DNA of 64,000 bases from contig NC_071623.1 in the NCBI RefSeq assembly GCF_014839835.1, positions 22,196,314 to 22,260,313 of the forward strand. Direction: 5' to 3'. Source of the DNA: Dryobates pubescens. Taxonomy: Eukaryota > Chordata > Aves > Piciformes > Picidae. Position numbers and translations under genes: made by a program. The notes beneath the pieces are model-generated. The model did not search any database, had not been told where the DNA came from, and worked only from the letters and a program-made list of their open reading frames with translations. Numbering within the stretch: position 1 is the stretch's first letter; every line of letters starts with the position of its first letter. Positions 12,541 to 25,600 of the stretch are shown here, one piece after another.

Positions 12541-13381
12541 ACCAACAGTCGCCTGTCGCAAACAGCAGCTCAAATGAAGCTCAAACCCAGCTCACTCTCA
12601 ATCATTTTCTCCATAAAAAATAAGCTCTTTAAAAAAATTACTTCATGAGAAGGAAGTGGTACGAAAATGGAAACGTTATTGCAGCATATCCTTATAGTTT
12701 GTACAAAGAAAAGTCTGTTGGCAAAACGAGACTAAGCTGAAAACGCTTTGAATGACAAGCATCTTCATTTTTGTTACGAGAGCATTTTCTAAACTCAGTG
12801 TGGGTCCTTCTAATTATGGAAAGAAGTTTCCTCCTTGTTAAGGGATTCACATTTCTAAATACAATTCAGTTAGAGGGAAATATTTCACGCTTCGGGTTGT
12901 GTAGCCATGTGGAATAAAAATCAAGAATATGCTTTTTAGCATGCCTTGTCATTGAAAGTAACGGTATTCTTTAGTTTCTTCTTGCAAAATACATCTGGCT
13001 TGGATATTTGTTGGGTTTTTTTAATCCTAAATGCAGTGCAGAACTGCAGCACGCTGCCTTTTGTCTGTGTAAACATTGTAAGATTCAATACTGGTATTTA
13101 AGGCTTCTGTAACAGTACACACTGGCATTCAAAACAAACCTCTAAGATAGTGAGAAAGTCTTGTGGAACAGAGTAGGCTTTTGCTGAGGTTATCAGGTTC
13201 AAGTATAATATATAAAGTGTACAGATCTGCTCCTCTTTATGTAGATGATATTCTTTTTACCATAGGAGTCAGTCAAAACCCCAAATTTGTGCTGTCTTCC
13301 TTAGGCTATGACTTTAATAATAAAAAGGTTAAGTGCTTGTTACCTTGCCAGTCCCTTATATGAATTCTGTTTTCTTAAAAG

Positions 13382-13606
13382 TTATCCTACTTCCTTTTCT
13401 AGTGTTTCTTCTGACACTTTGTGTCCTGAAATGTCATCATCATTAGAATAATTTCCTGAATCTCGGCTGCTCTGTTTGGAATGTTTGTAGTCTTTAAAGT
13501 CAATCTGATTTGCTTCTGTGGCGATAAGCTCGATTACTGAACAATTTTCTATTTGTTCTTCTGTAGCTGGCAGATAAATACTTCTGAAGGGCTGTTGGTC
13601 AAAACC
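13382..13606 (-). CDS. IFNAR1: IFNAR1 coding exon 11: cytoplasmic tail and stop
   Basis: Codons 501-574 plus TAA at 13382-13384. Contains [11 protein letters not shown] (human LSTSEEQIEKC) and [13 protein letters not shown] (human TSQDSGNYSNEDE), the phosphodegron bound by beta-TrCP, with Ser550 as the expected phosphosite. Acceptor TTTTTGCAG. Confidence 0.97.
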   Translation of the reverse strand, partial: GFDQQPFRSIYLPATEEQIENCSVIELIATEANQIDFKDYKHSKQSSRDSGNYSNDDDISGHKVSEETLEKEVG

Positions 13607-16600
13607 CTGCAAAAAAGAGAAGCAGAAAAGTGAACATTCATGAGTAATACCTGTGCTTAACACTGCAGCTGTACAAATTTGCTTTATCATATTCAGAAGC
13701 ATCGTGAAGTTTTCTACCTATAACATGCTATTTGTTTTCCTAAGTTCACAAACTCAAAGTTAGGATGAAGATTAGTTGCATTCACATAATCAGACACTGA
13801 AGAATGACTCTAACGTTAATCTTGACTCTTTTGCTATGCTCCTAGTTGACAATGATCTGTATAATTGCTCTGTTTCATGAATTATAGTCTTGTTAGGCCA
13901 CATGAGAACTGAAGGAAAAGTCGAATTCCAAATACTTCAAAGGTCATGTAGTGCACGAGAATGACAGATGTGTGTTTGCCAAGTCTACAAATCATCATCA
14001 GTTAAAGTCTGAAAGAAGAACATGAGCTGCTGCAGCAGGATATCCAGCCTTACACAGCTCTCCACACTGCACTGCTGCCTGTTTGACATGCTTTTCATCT
14101 GTTTTCTGAAGTGGTCATTTATCCATTATATCCATCCTAAAAGGTTCTAAACATGTCAGTTATATTACCAGTATCCAAATGAACAAACCAGCTAAAATGC
14201 TGCTTTAAAAATAAATGAAATTGAGTTCAGCCCTTGTGAACTATGAGACTGATTTTAAAGTACAACTTTATTCAGAACATCAGTGAGAAGATGACATACA
14301 TTAAAAAGCATCAGTGTTCTGAGAGACAGAGTGAAAAGCAGTTCTTTCTAAATTTCACTTACACCTTGCCTGTTCATTCTGGAACAGGATCCCTATTAAG
14401 TACCACCTGTGCCAAGCTAAACTGGAAATTGGGTATCTGCCTTTTAAAGGCTACCCACACTACTAGGTCTGGGGAAATAGAAGCATATACTATCTGCTAC
14501 ACTAACATTTCCTTTAAAGACTGGACTTGAATTTTCACCTCTGAGTTTTAAAGGATGGCAAAAAGGCTGGATCACACTCTTCCAGATAACACACAGATAA
14601 TGGGAAAACAGTTCTGGTTTCACACAGCAAGGCAAAGGTACATTATCACATTGGATAGACAGCCATGCCCTATGGAATGAAGGATTGCTAACACCACTTT
14701 TTGCACAGACAAAATCCAAACAAACACAGAAGTTAAAATATTTGCTAATCACAGAATTCTAGAAATCAATACTACCTTCCCCCCAACCCCCCTACAGAAT
14801 TTCTGTACTTCCTGAATGTCTATACAGTTAATCTTGGCATACCCATAAGACCACAGGGTTAAGAGATAAACACCCTTTCCATAATATCTCCTGTTCGTTT
14901 TTCTAAACCCACATCTGTTTAATGAATGAAAAAAAAATACTTCTCATCTTACCTCTATGTTCAAAGGAGGTTGGCATGATGGAAAGAACACATATTTGAT
15001 TTTATTGTAGACTTGATAGAGGATAAAAGCAAGCAGTGCACCCAGAAGAGTGACAGCAATCAAAGCAATGAAAAATGTTGCTAAAATTATCAGAGGTAAA
15101 ATTTTACCTAAAAATGAAGTGAATAAAAAGCATTCAGTCCAGGTATTCATAAACTACAAAAAAAATATAAGTAGTAGTATGTTATCTCCAAATCTGCTAT
15201 AGAACTTATCATGAAATTTTACATTTTTATAGTACTATATCCAGCTATGATGTTCATTATAAAAATGATGCTGGAGCACCTTTCCTATGGAGGCAGACAG
15301 AAAGAGTTGGGGTTCTTCAGTCTGGAGAAAAGAAGGCTCTGAGGAGACCTTGTTGTGGCCTTCCAGTATCTTAAGGGGGCCTACAAGAAAGCTGGTGATG
15401 GGCATTTTCGGATGTCAGGTAGTGCTAGGACCAGAAGGAATGGAGCAGAACTAGAAGTGTCTAGATTCAAATTGGATGTTAGGAAAAAGTGCTTCACCAT
15501 GAGGGTGGTGAGACACTGGAACAGGTTGCTCAGGTAGATGGTAGAGACCCCATCCCTGGAATTTTTTAAAGCCAAGCTGGACTGGGCTCTGAGCAACCTG
15601 ATCTAGTGTGAGGTATCCCTGCCCATGACAGAGAGTTGGAGCTGGATGATCTTTGAGGTCCCTTCCAAACCTGACAATTTTGTGATTCTGTGATCTTAGA
15701 CAATTTTATTAAAAGCACAGCACAAAATATTTAAAATATTTATTCACAGTTTTTAATATGCCCCTTTTATAAGGGCCTGTGGTGACAGGACAAGGGGCAA
15801 TGATTTTAAGCTAGAATAGGGCAGATTTAGATGGGACATTAGGAAGAAGTTCTTTACTCGGAGGGTGGCAAGACACTGCAACAGGTTGCCCAGAGAAGCT
15901 GTGGACTCCTCATCCCTGGAGGTGTTCAAGACTTAGCTGGATGAGACCTTGAGCAACCTGGTCTAGTATGAGGTGTCCCTTCCCATAGCAGGGGGGTTGG
16001 AGCTAGATGATCTTTAAAGCTCCTTCCAACTCAAGCCATTCTATGATTCAATATAAGAACAGAGGCATCTGCAGAAAGGATCAGAAGGAAGATCCAGTTA
16101 TTCCCAGTTAGATTCCAGTTACATGTCACTATTTGACATGTAGCATTCGATGCAAGTAAATCTGTTTTGCTATTGCTTGTGTATAGGGTCTAACCCCAAG
16201 AAACAGAATGTGCAATTGACAGAGCTCTCTCCTTTAAAAAGGCAAAGTTAAAGGAGTAAGAATTCCCATGGGCTAGGGAGTAAGAACAGGCAATTACTAC
16301 AGTGAAATTACCCCATGGTTATTCAGCCAGGAAATTAAGAGTGCCTGGATTTGCATGGTTTTCAGGAACCCAAAAGAATCCAAATGATTTCTTGGCAGGA
16401 GAAGAACTTCAGTTGTAAGCTTCAGGTGACTATAAAATAGCCAATTGGGAGAAAAAGGATCTTCCAGAGAGCACCTATTCCTTTTAGTGCTTATCTAAGA
16501 AGAAATAAATACTGAGGCTATTCAAGTTAATTTCTACACTAGTCATATAGACACTAGCTCAGCACAAGATTTTACTTTGTCAGTATAGAAAGGTGAGATG

Positions 16601-19600
16601 ACATTCACTTCAATGCTCAAACATGGTGTCATCAACTTGATGTTGCCAAGCTAAGTGGTGCAGCTGATTACCATGAAGGAAGGGACAGGGTCTGGTAGGG
16701 CTCTGACAGGTTTGAGGGGTGGACCCACATAAATTTGTTCTCTTGAAGTTCAGCAAGGCCAAGTGCAAGGTCCTGTGTCTGGTTTGGGGCAATCCCCAGT
16801 ATCAATACAGACTGGGGGATGAATCAATTGAGAGTAGCCCTGTAGAGAAGGACTTGGGGGTACTGGTGGATGAAAAGACAAACATGAGCCAACAACATGC
16901 GCTTGCAGCCCAGAAGGCAAGCTATACCAGTAAAACACATTAAAAGATTCATCTTACAAAGGTTAGAAAGAACATTTCTGTCTTTTTAGGCTTGATAAAG
17001 ACAACACAGAGAAGACTACAACATATAGGAATCCTAAGAGTTTAAGGTGTGAGGAAGTAACAATACTACTGCTACATTTCCTTAGTTTTAAGTTAGTTTA
17101 GATACTTAGTAATTTAGAAAGTAATTGGACAAATTCAATTCAACAGACAGCTTGCTCTTATGTTTTGAGTGCAATCCATCTACAAATGTATTTTTGTTTT
17201 GCACAGGATTTTTTTAACTCACAGAAGAATTAAGACAACTTTGTGAAGAAAAAAAATTGAAAATGCTAAAAATATCTTAAAAGTACTGGAAATCAAAGGT
17301 TGCCTATTAATGAGTCATTGTATGGAATTAAGCTGAATTCACAATCATTACAGTTTGAGATCATTTCTAAACCAAGTTGTATCATGGAATTACCTGAATG
17401 TAATTTTGATCAGATCAGAAAAGCAGCAGCTTTTAGGACAGAACACAGAGAGCAGCACAGTGTCAGACTGTTGATACGGCTCTCTGCTGAACTAGGTGCT
17501 AACTCTGTTAGGTCATTAAGCTGTGCTGCAAATATTTTTTAGCTTATAAGATATGGAAAGGCCTATGGAGGGTTAACAATTTTACTTCCAGAAGTGTAAC
17601 ACTTCAAGCTCTTCCTACCTCCAGGTGTTCTGATGCATTCCTCTTTGCTGTAAGGACTGGTCTTGTTGTACACTTCTGAGAATGCTTGTACTTTTACACA
17701 GTACAAAGTCGCAGGTGTTAGATCAGAGACTGTCCCTATTGTCTGTTTTATCTGTTTCATTTGAATTTCTTCCTGGAAAAGGAAAATGGGAGGAATAAGG
17801 TGCACATAAATAGCACAAGAGTCACTCAAGCAGGTTAGAATTTTGTTCTCCACTGAAGAAGTAATCCAGTTAAAACAAGATACTGTTCTGCCCTTGGATA
17901 AAACAAAAGAAACCACACAACTCTCTCCTAAGCAAGCATTCAAGGAAACACTTACCAGCAAAACCCAGCTGTTCTCACCACACTGAAATCTTACAGTTCA
18001 AAATGAAATTTCCTATAGCCACCTCTCCTCTTCTTCCATGGATTTACACATACACACTTACTGATTACAGTACTTTAAGAGGCAGTTAAAGAATATGGCA
18101 AGATCTGTTAAAACTTGAGCTAAAAGCATGCAAGACACTTGTTTTGTGAAACATACCGCTACAAAACTGCAACTGCAGAGAAAAGGAAACTCAAGGGGCT
18201 GGAAGTTACATTAACAAAAGACAGTGGACAGAGTCACACCATAAGAAAGATGGCATGACAAAACCCCCTACAACTTCTATCAAGAAGTGCGTTATTTAGC
18301 AGCCTGTACAGAACGCAGTGCGATTCTGCAGATTACATATAGCCACATCAATGTTAAAAGATTAACATCTCAATTACATTCTGATACAAGTTATCTTGAC
18401 CAGATTTTTAAAAGAATCTTTCAGACAAACACTCCAAAACAACAACAAAAAAAATCCTAAAAAAACCCACCCAACAAAAAAAACCCAAACCAAACCCAAA
18501 CAACAAACTGATTGCATGACTGATATACCACAAATGTGCCCCTTTTGAAAACAAGATTCTTGAGAACCCAATCTTGGTATTTAAGTCATGACAAACTGTA
18601 TATATAGTTTTAAAGTACTTAACTAGCTCACACCTCATTGTTGGATGAGTTCTTCCAATAGAGAATCCGGTAAGACAAGTCGTAACGGTCCCTCATGACT
18701 TCACCCTGGGCTCCTCCTGGAGGAGAAATCTGGATATGGAGGAAAACATCACCGACGTCCACCTTCACATCAGGAGGGCCAATTTCATCTTAAGAGGTTT
18801 AAAAAACAATAAAAGTTAAAAATGAGACTGAAAGAATACAAGTAAAATTATAGCATAAAACACAGTCATTTAAGTCTATGACAAGTCTATCAGAAATCTA
18901 TACTTCGAAGTCTAACCTGACCAATAGCTTTATCTTGAGCCCTTAGAATTACTTCCTCTTTCCACATTCACATGCTGCTTCTGCAAGTTTCAGTGACAGG
19001 AAATACAGGGACAGGGGGATTAACTGTGCAAGCCAAAGTGAAACTACTAAACATTTCTTAATCTAATCAGGTTGTGGGCCCTGTTTTTCACATATACCCT
19101 CTTTCACAACAGTAGTATAGTTGAGCAATGAGAAGCATCACGGCTTTGTTTGTTTGTTTTTTAATTATGTACTTAAGTCACAGTTATTAAAGAATTTTTT
19201 AATTACCAAGTGCTTGGACAAGAGAAAGCTGACAAAGGAACAGCTATAGATTCCATCTTCAATATTGAAGGCAATGGAGTATTAGTCAACATATTACATA
19301 AACACATCAATTACAAACATCAAGACAACTTTTTTGAAGTTAACATTTTAGTAAGGTCACATTTCTCACTAAAATCAAAAGAGTGCAACAAAGAGAAAAA
19401 TGATTACAACTTCTCTCTGGAGAATGTTGAATATTTTTGACTTAGATGTCACTGTCATTTAAGGCTGCTTTTTCATGGAGCGCTTCAAGGTTATGTGATC
19501 ATGCAACACTGCTTCAGCACAAAATCGAGGAGTACGTTGTGTAGAGGTAGAGACCAGGTGATGAGAGCAGATGCACATGGAATAATTATTTTACTTTGGG

Positions 19601-22600
19601 ATTGTTTATACACAGAAATGCTCCCTGTCAATAGCAAAACATCTGCTTAACTTGATGAGGCCAGGATTCCCAGCACAGTTTCTGCAGGGCAACTAGGTAT
19701 TCAGTTTCATTAGTCTAGGAAGGTTTATTTTGTAATGAAATGAACACTTACTTGTAATCAGAGGATCTACTTTTACTTCATTAGACAAACATGACTTATT
19801 ATATTCATTTATGGCTTGCACATGGAAGTAATAAAATCCAGAAGTAGCAGTGATGATAGAAGAGAGATTGCATTGCATGTCAGTGATGTTTTCACACCCA
19901 GGAACATTGAGCCACTTGGAGGAGTAATCATCGTGAAGCTTCTTTAGATACCCACTGCAAAAGATATTTCAATCGTTTTTGAATGTGAAGTTCATAAGCT
20001 AAGGAGAAAAAAAAAAGGGGAAAAAAAAAGGCAAAAGAAGAAAAAAAAAGGCATGTTCACTTGCACTACTTAGTGTTTTTCCTTTTTTAAAGAATGGGCC
20101 TCTCAGTGATGTCAGAAGGAAAGTGTTAAACACTTTGAGGCTGAATAACCGGTCTGAAACCAGGATAACAAAAATCAAAGGCCCTTAAGATTAAAGGATG
20201 GGATGATCTCAAAGTTTAAAATGATTACTGTGTCTTGTTTCTGATTAAGAACAGTACCTAAAGACAGTAAGATTCCATCAGCTTTTGTAGATAATGCCTA
20301 GTTATGGCTTCTTTACATAAATCAGAGACTGATTCAGACAACGATCCAAATACTGAGGTGTCCCCTAGACAAAATGTGGTGATTTTAAGACTAAAAAGCA
20401 CACCTCTAGGAGAAGAATTTAAAATGCAAGTATAGGACCACCTTAGCATAATGAATTAGGCTATTGGTTGTATATTGATCTGTATAAAGCACCAAGATGT
20501 ATGTGATGTGAAAATTGTATAACCGATTATATCCTGTAATTCTGTGATCATATATCATTTCTTTGTTATCTGTACTGCATATAAACTGCTGCTGTTTGAG
20601 TTAAGTGTGCTGGATATGTCGCCTAGCACCAGTCCTGCAGAACTGAAATAAAGCAAGTATCTCAACTCTGTGTGTCAATTGGCTTTGCACACCTGGTAAA
20701 GAATCCCTTTTATGAGACTGTATTACAAATTCCTCATTGTTTACAGAATTTTTTTCCATTTATAACTAAAACCATTAAGTTAACTGGATCAGGGAACACA
20801 AACTACTGCTTTAATCAATCCTCAATAGAAAAAATACCACACCTTTAGAAGTTTTTAAAATCTAAAGTAAGGTTTTTCATATAGTTCTATTAATTTGCTT
20901 ACTTCTCTGTTATGACAAAGGAATTCCAAAAGAAGGCGAGAGGCATCACTCTTCATTTAGATGCTTGCCACAATACTTGTGTGACAACTGGATATTAAGC
21001 TATAGGTTTATAGACATGATGGGTTTTTCCCATGTTGGATTCTGACCAAATATATTGACAACTGAGACCTTGAACAGGTGCATTTTTGCTCACTTCCAGT
21101 AATCTGATCTATACTCAAAAAGTACTCCATTCCATCTTAGAAGACTAGCACCCTAAAATTCTAGGATATGATGTTACATGTAATCCTTTTTAAAGTTACA
21201 CTGTGTTCAGATGAGGCACCAAATGCTTCAATGAACACATTAAGACACTTGTGAAGCATTTAACTTCTAGAAACTGTTTTCAAAATACAATGGATGGCAT
21301 TTAGAGTGGCATGACCTGTTTATGCAGACACAGAAACTGTTTAGCTTACATGAGATACTGTACATTGTAGCTCACATGCTGTTTATATTGGTTATTCCAG
21401 TGCAGATGAAATTTCATATTCAAAGCAAGAATGGTCACATTTGTTGCACAGTGCAGGTCATTCACTGCTCAAAAAGAAAAGAAAGGGAAAGCCACAGTTA
21501 CTGAAAAGCTTTATGTAATCCACAGTAATTTCCCACTGAATGGCCATTTTGCCCTGAATCGTCATGGTACACTTTCAATAATTACACATAATAAAAATTG
21601 TCTGTTTTCTTTATAAAGATGGCAAATCAAAGCCTGTGATACATACTGAATAGAATAGACCAGGTTGGAAAAGACCTTTGAGATCATCCAGTCCAACCTA
21701 TCACCCAACACCATCTAATCAACTCAACCATGGCACCAAGTGCCTCAGCCAGGCTCTTCTTAAACACCTCCAGGGATGGGGACTCCACCACCTCCCTGGG
21801 CAGCACATTCCAATGGCCAATCTCTCTGTCTGGGAAGAATTTCTTCCTCACCTCCAGCCTAACCCTCCCCTGGCACAGCTTGAGACTGTGTCCTCTTGTT
21901 CTGGTGCTGGGTGCCTCGGAGAAGAGACCAACCCCCACCTGGCTGCAGTTGTAGAGAGCAAGAAGGTCTCCCCTGAGCCTCCTCTCCTGCAGGCTAAGCA
22001 ACCCCAGCTCCCTCAGCCTCTCCTCATAGGGCCTGTGCTCCAAAGGTGAAACAAGCAGCTAAAGCCTTCAGTTCTGCAAGGCCTAATAAGGAGGCCTCAT
22101 GAACATTCAGCTGATAGTGTCTGAGTAAGGAGGTTACTATACAGCATATAGTTAAAAAAAAAAAGGCAAAAAACTTGGAAAAAAGTACAGAAACATTATG
22201 ATCAGTAGAAATAAACTGGTTCAGCAGTAACTCAATGGGGGAAAAAAAGGGTAAATATAAATGTTTTAAACAAAGTCATTGTGATGCACCACATGCTCAA
22301 TCTAATGTCTGACTTTGTACACTCCATGGGCTTTTTTCCCCAGAAATAAGCATTTGTTACAGTTTGAAACTAAAATTTAGTTGTAAACAGAATTTTCCAG
22401 GTTTCAGACAGTTTGAGAGAGGTGGACTCCTCAGAGTTTACATTATAATAATGGTAAGTCCATCTAATTCAATTGGCCTGAAGAATAACAACAATACATA
22501 GAGTAAAGTAATTTCCTTGGAGTACTGAAAACCTTTCATCTTGCAGCAGAGTTTGTCTGCTCTCTTATTTTTTGCCTGCTCACTCTGGGCTGTTCCTGCT

Positions 22601-25600
22601 TCAGCTTTTGGGCTGTGCTGCACTCCCTCTGACCTTGGGCTTTCTCTGTTACTTCTCTAAAGGTACAGGGGCTGGGGGGAAGGAGGGAGCGTGTGGTTTG
22701 TATAGCTGTCTGGGGGCCCTTGGTCCCCAAGATGGGACAAAGAGCTGAATCAAAGGTACAGGGGAGTTCTGTGCTGTTGTTAAACTGTGTGTATGTATAT
22801 ATAGGTAAATGAATATATGTGTGTGTAAATATACTCTGTACATGTTTATTGCCTTTTATACTATTTAGTTTCTTTTGTAAATACATTCCATTTTATACTT
22901 CCTCATGAAAACATTTAAAAGTACTTAAACTTCCACATGAACAGTACAAAACAAGGTGGTGTTCAGGAGGAGACTTGATAGGGTGCTTGGTTGCATGGTT
23001 TAGTTCATTAGGTAGTGTTGGATGATAGGTTGGACGTGATGATCTTGAAAGTCTCTTCCAACCTGGTTTATTCTATTCTAATTCAAATTGAGACGTGATA
23101 AACAAGCATTAGTGGCAAACTGCCCCGAAGGCATTCTTCAAACTGTAATAAAGAATTCACCAAGACTTGCGTAACACCAGGGTTGTTTTTTTAAGGTTAG
23201 CTCAACTTTACATGCATTTATTTAGTGCCAAGTATACAAAATGCTTTTGTTTTGCCTGCGTGCATACCTCTTTTCTCCTGATTCAGTCACAAATCCACAA
23301 ATAGCCAGCTTTCCAAACCCCAGGAAAGTAATTCTTGCAATCCAAATGTACAGAATTTGCCTCAGAGTAAAAAAAACCTTCTTGTACTATTAAAACTTTA
23401 ATATTGATAGGTGACAGCATCAATACAGTGATACTGATTTAAAATAGAGAACGTAGATAACAGTCAAGAATGCTGTCATACCAAAATGAGCAGAAACTTG
23501 TCACTTCCAGCACTTTAGAACAACTTAATTTTCAAGAGTTGAAACTTGAGTGATCATTTTAATATAAAACAATTTTAGTCTGTACCTTTACGGGTCGTTT
23601 TTACACAACGAATGGGACTGAATAAGCCTTCTTTCCATTCCAGAACAAGAGTTGCTTGTACTTTCAAACAATAGGTAGTGTCTGGTGCAAGATCATCAAT
23701 TATGTCAGTAGGAAAAATACTTTGACTTCTGAACTGTAAGGAAACAATTGCAAACACCACATGAGGGTGACTGTTCTTCCCGATGACATGATTTTGTAAA
23801 GTTATTTTTAATTCCCCAGGTTTCATCCTATTGATATAATATGCTGTCAAAAATGCTAAAACAGATAATGAAGGACAATCTATGAGCTGAATGCGTGCTA
23901 AGCAGAAGTTTCCAACTTAGCCACATGATTGAGAGGAGGGAACGTGTTATGCCCCTTTAACATAGAGAATCACAGAATGTTAGGGGCTGGAATGGACCTT
24001 GAAAGATCTTCTAGTTCAACCCCCCCTGCCAGAGCAGGATCACCTAGAGTAGATCACACAGGAGTACATCCAAGTGGGTTTTGAACACCTGTAGAGAGGG
24101 AGACTCCACAACCCTCATGAGCAACCTGTTCCAGTGTTCCATCACCCTCACAGTGAAAAAAAGTTTTCCTCATGTTTACATAAACTTTCCTATGCCTCAG
24201 CTTCCACCCATTGCCCCTTGTCCTGTCATTGAGCATCATCCAGAAGAGCCAGAATCCATCTTCTCAGCACTTGCCTTTTACATATTTATAAACACTAATG
24301 AGGTCACCCCTTAGTCTCCTCCTCTCCAAGCTAAAGAGCCCCAGCTCCCTCGGTCTCTCCTTGTAAGGAAGATGTGTTCCACTCCCTTAATCATTTTTGT
24401 GGCTCTGTGCTGCAGTTCCCTGGCCTTCTTGAATTGAGGAGCCCAGAACTGGACACAGTATTCCAAATGTGGCCTCACCAGGGCAGAGTAGAGGGGGAGG
24501 AGAACCTCTCTCAACCTACTAACCACACCCCTTCTAATCCACCCCAGAATGGCATTGTTCTCCTGGGCCACAAGAGCACATTGATGGCTCATGGGCATCC
24601 TTCCATCCACTAGGACTCCCAGGTCCTTTTCCCCTTCACTGCTCTCCAACAAGTCAACTCCCAGCCTATACTGATACCTGGGGTTGTTCTTTCACAGCTG
24701 TAAGACTCTACACTTGCCCATGCTGAATTTCATTAAATTTCTCCCTTTCCAACTCTCCAGGCTGGCTAAGTCTTGCTGAATGGCAGCACAACCCTCCAGT
24801 GTCAGCCATTCCACCCAGTTTTGTGTCATCAGCAAACTTGCTGACAGTGCTCTCTGTGCCCTCTTCCAGGTCACTGATGAATATATTGACTAGTACTGGC
24901 CCCAGTACTGACCCCTGAAGGATAAGTGGGGAGGGATTGTGGGACTGCTCTACAGGACACAAAGCAAAGCACACAAATATTCAGGCACATACTCAGAACA
25001 GAAATACAACAGTTCCACCCCCTCAATTGATGGAGTTAACTCTCCTCCTCTGTTTACCAGATTTTTCAGTGCCTGATCTTTGTACACAGTTTGTATTGAA
25101 CTTAAAAAGATATTTTATTTTTCCACTTTGAGTGCAATGATTCTGATTAGGCCTTCCAAATGAATACACATATCTCTTCAATTCCTACCCTAATCTACCT
25201 GGCACTCATCCCCCTACCTTGGTCTTTACAAAATAGCTCTATCTGCTGTGCAAGACACATGCTATAGCTTGGAAAACAGTTCACAATCACAGGACCTCAA
25301 AAGAATCTCTAAAACCCCTGACCTATAGTGTGAAAACAAAGAGTTAATGACACTGGACAGTGTCTGTCAGCTGTAGTCAAGCTACAAGCCTGAACAAGAT
25401 CAAATTAGTCTCTTACCTCTTCCCTCCCCTGTATCTATGTCTTACTGTAAATGCTTCTTCCCACTACCTTGAACTCATTCCCCTTCCTGTTCCTGCTGAC
25501 TGTGGGTGGCTACTGCTCCAACACATGAGGTGGTTTGACCTTCTTCCTCATGCACTGGAAAGTGGCTCCAGCATTTGACAGAACTACTAATTCTTATCAC

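Larger units (their letters stand above)
12430..13381 (-). other. IFNAR1: Probable IFNAR1 3' UTR
   Basis: Non-coding stretch after the IFNAR1 stop. The first good minus-strand AATAAA lies at 12445-12450, followed within about 20 bases by a possible cleavage zone. The extent is inference; longer isoforms are possible. Confidence 0.45.

Noticed and set aside
20258-20449. Minus-strand frame with LRWSYT, first considered as IFNAR1 exon 6
   Set aside because: Stop just upstream, no acceptor in frame and no VQ-type end. The exon at 21350-21464 fits phase, length and motifs.
21085-21160. Minus-strand LLRWNG segment with AG before and GT after, also considered as an IFNAR1 domain 3 exon
   Set aside because: Too short, lacks the start of the module and does not match the phases required on both sides.
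22649-22886. Minus-strand frames rich in His, Thr, Tyr and Ile
   Set aside because: Translation of a TATATG-type low-complexity stretch in an LTR-like block.
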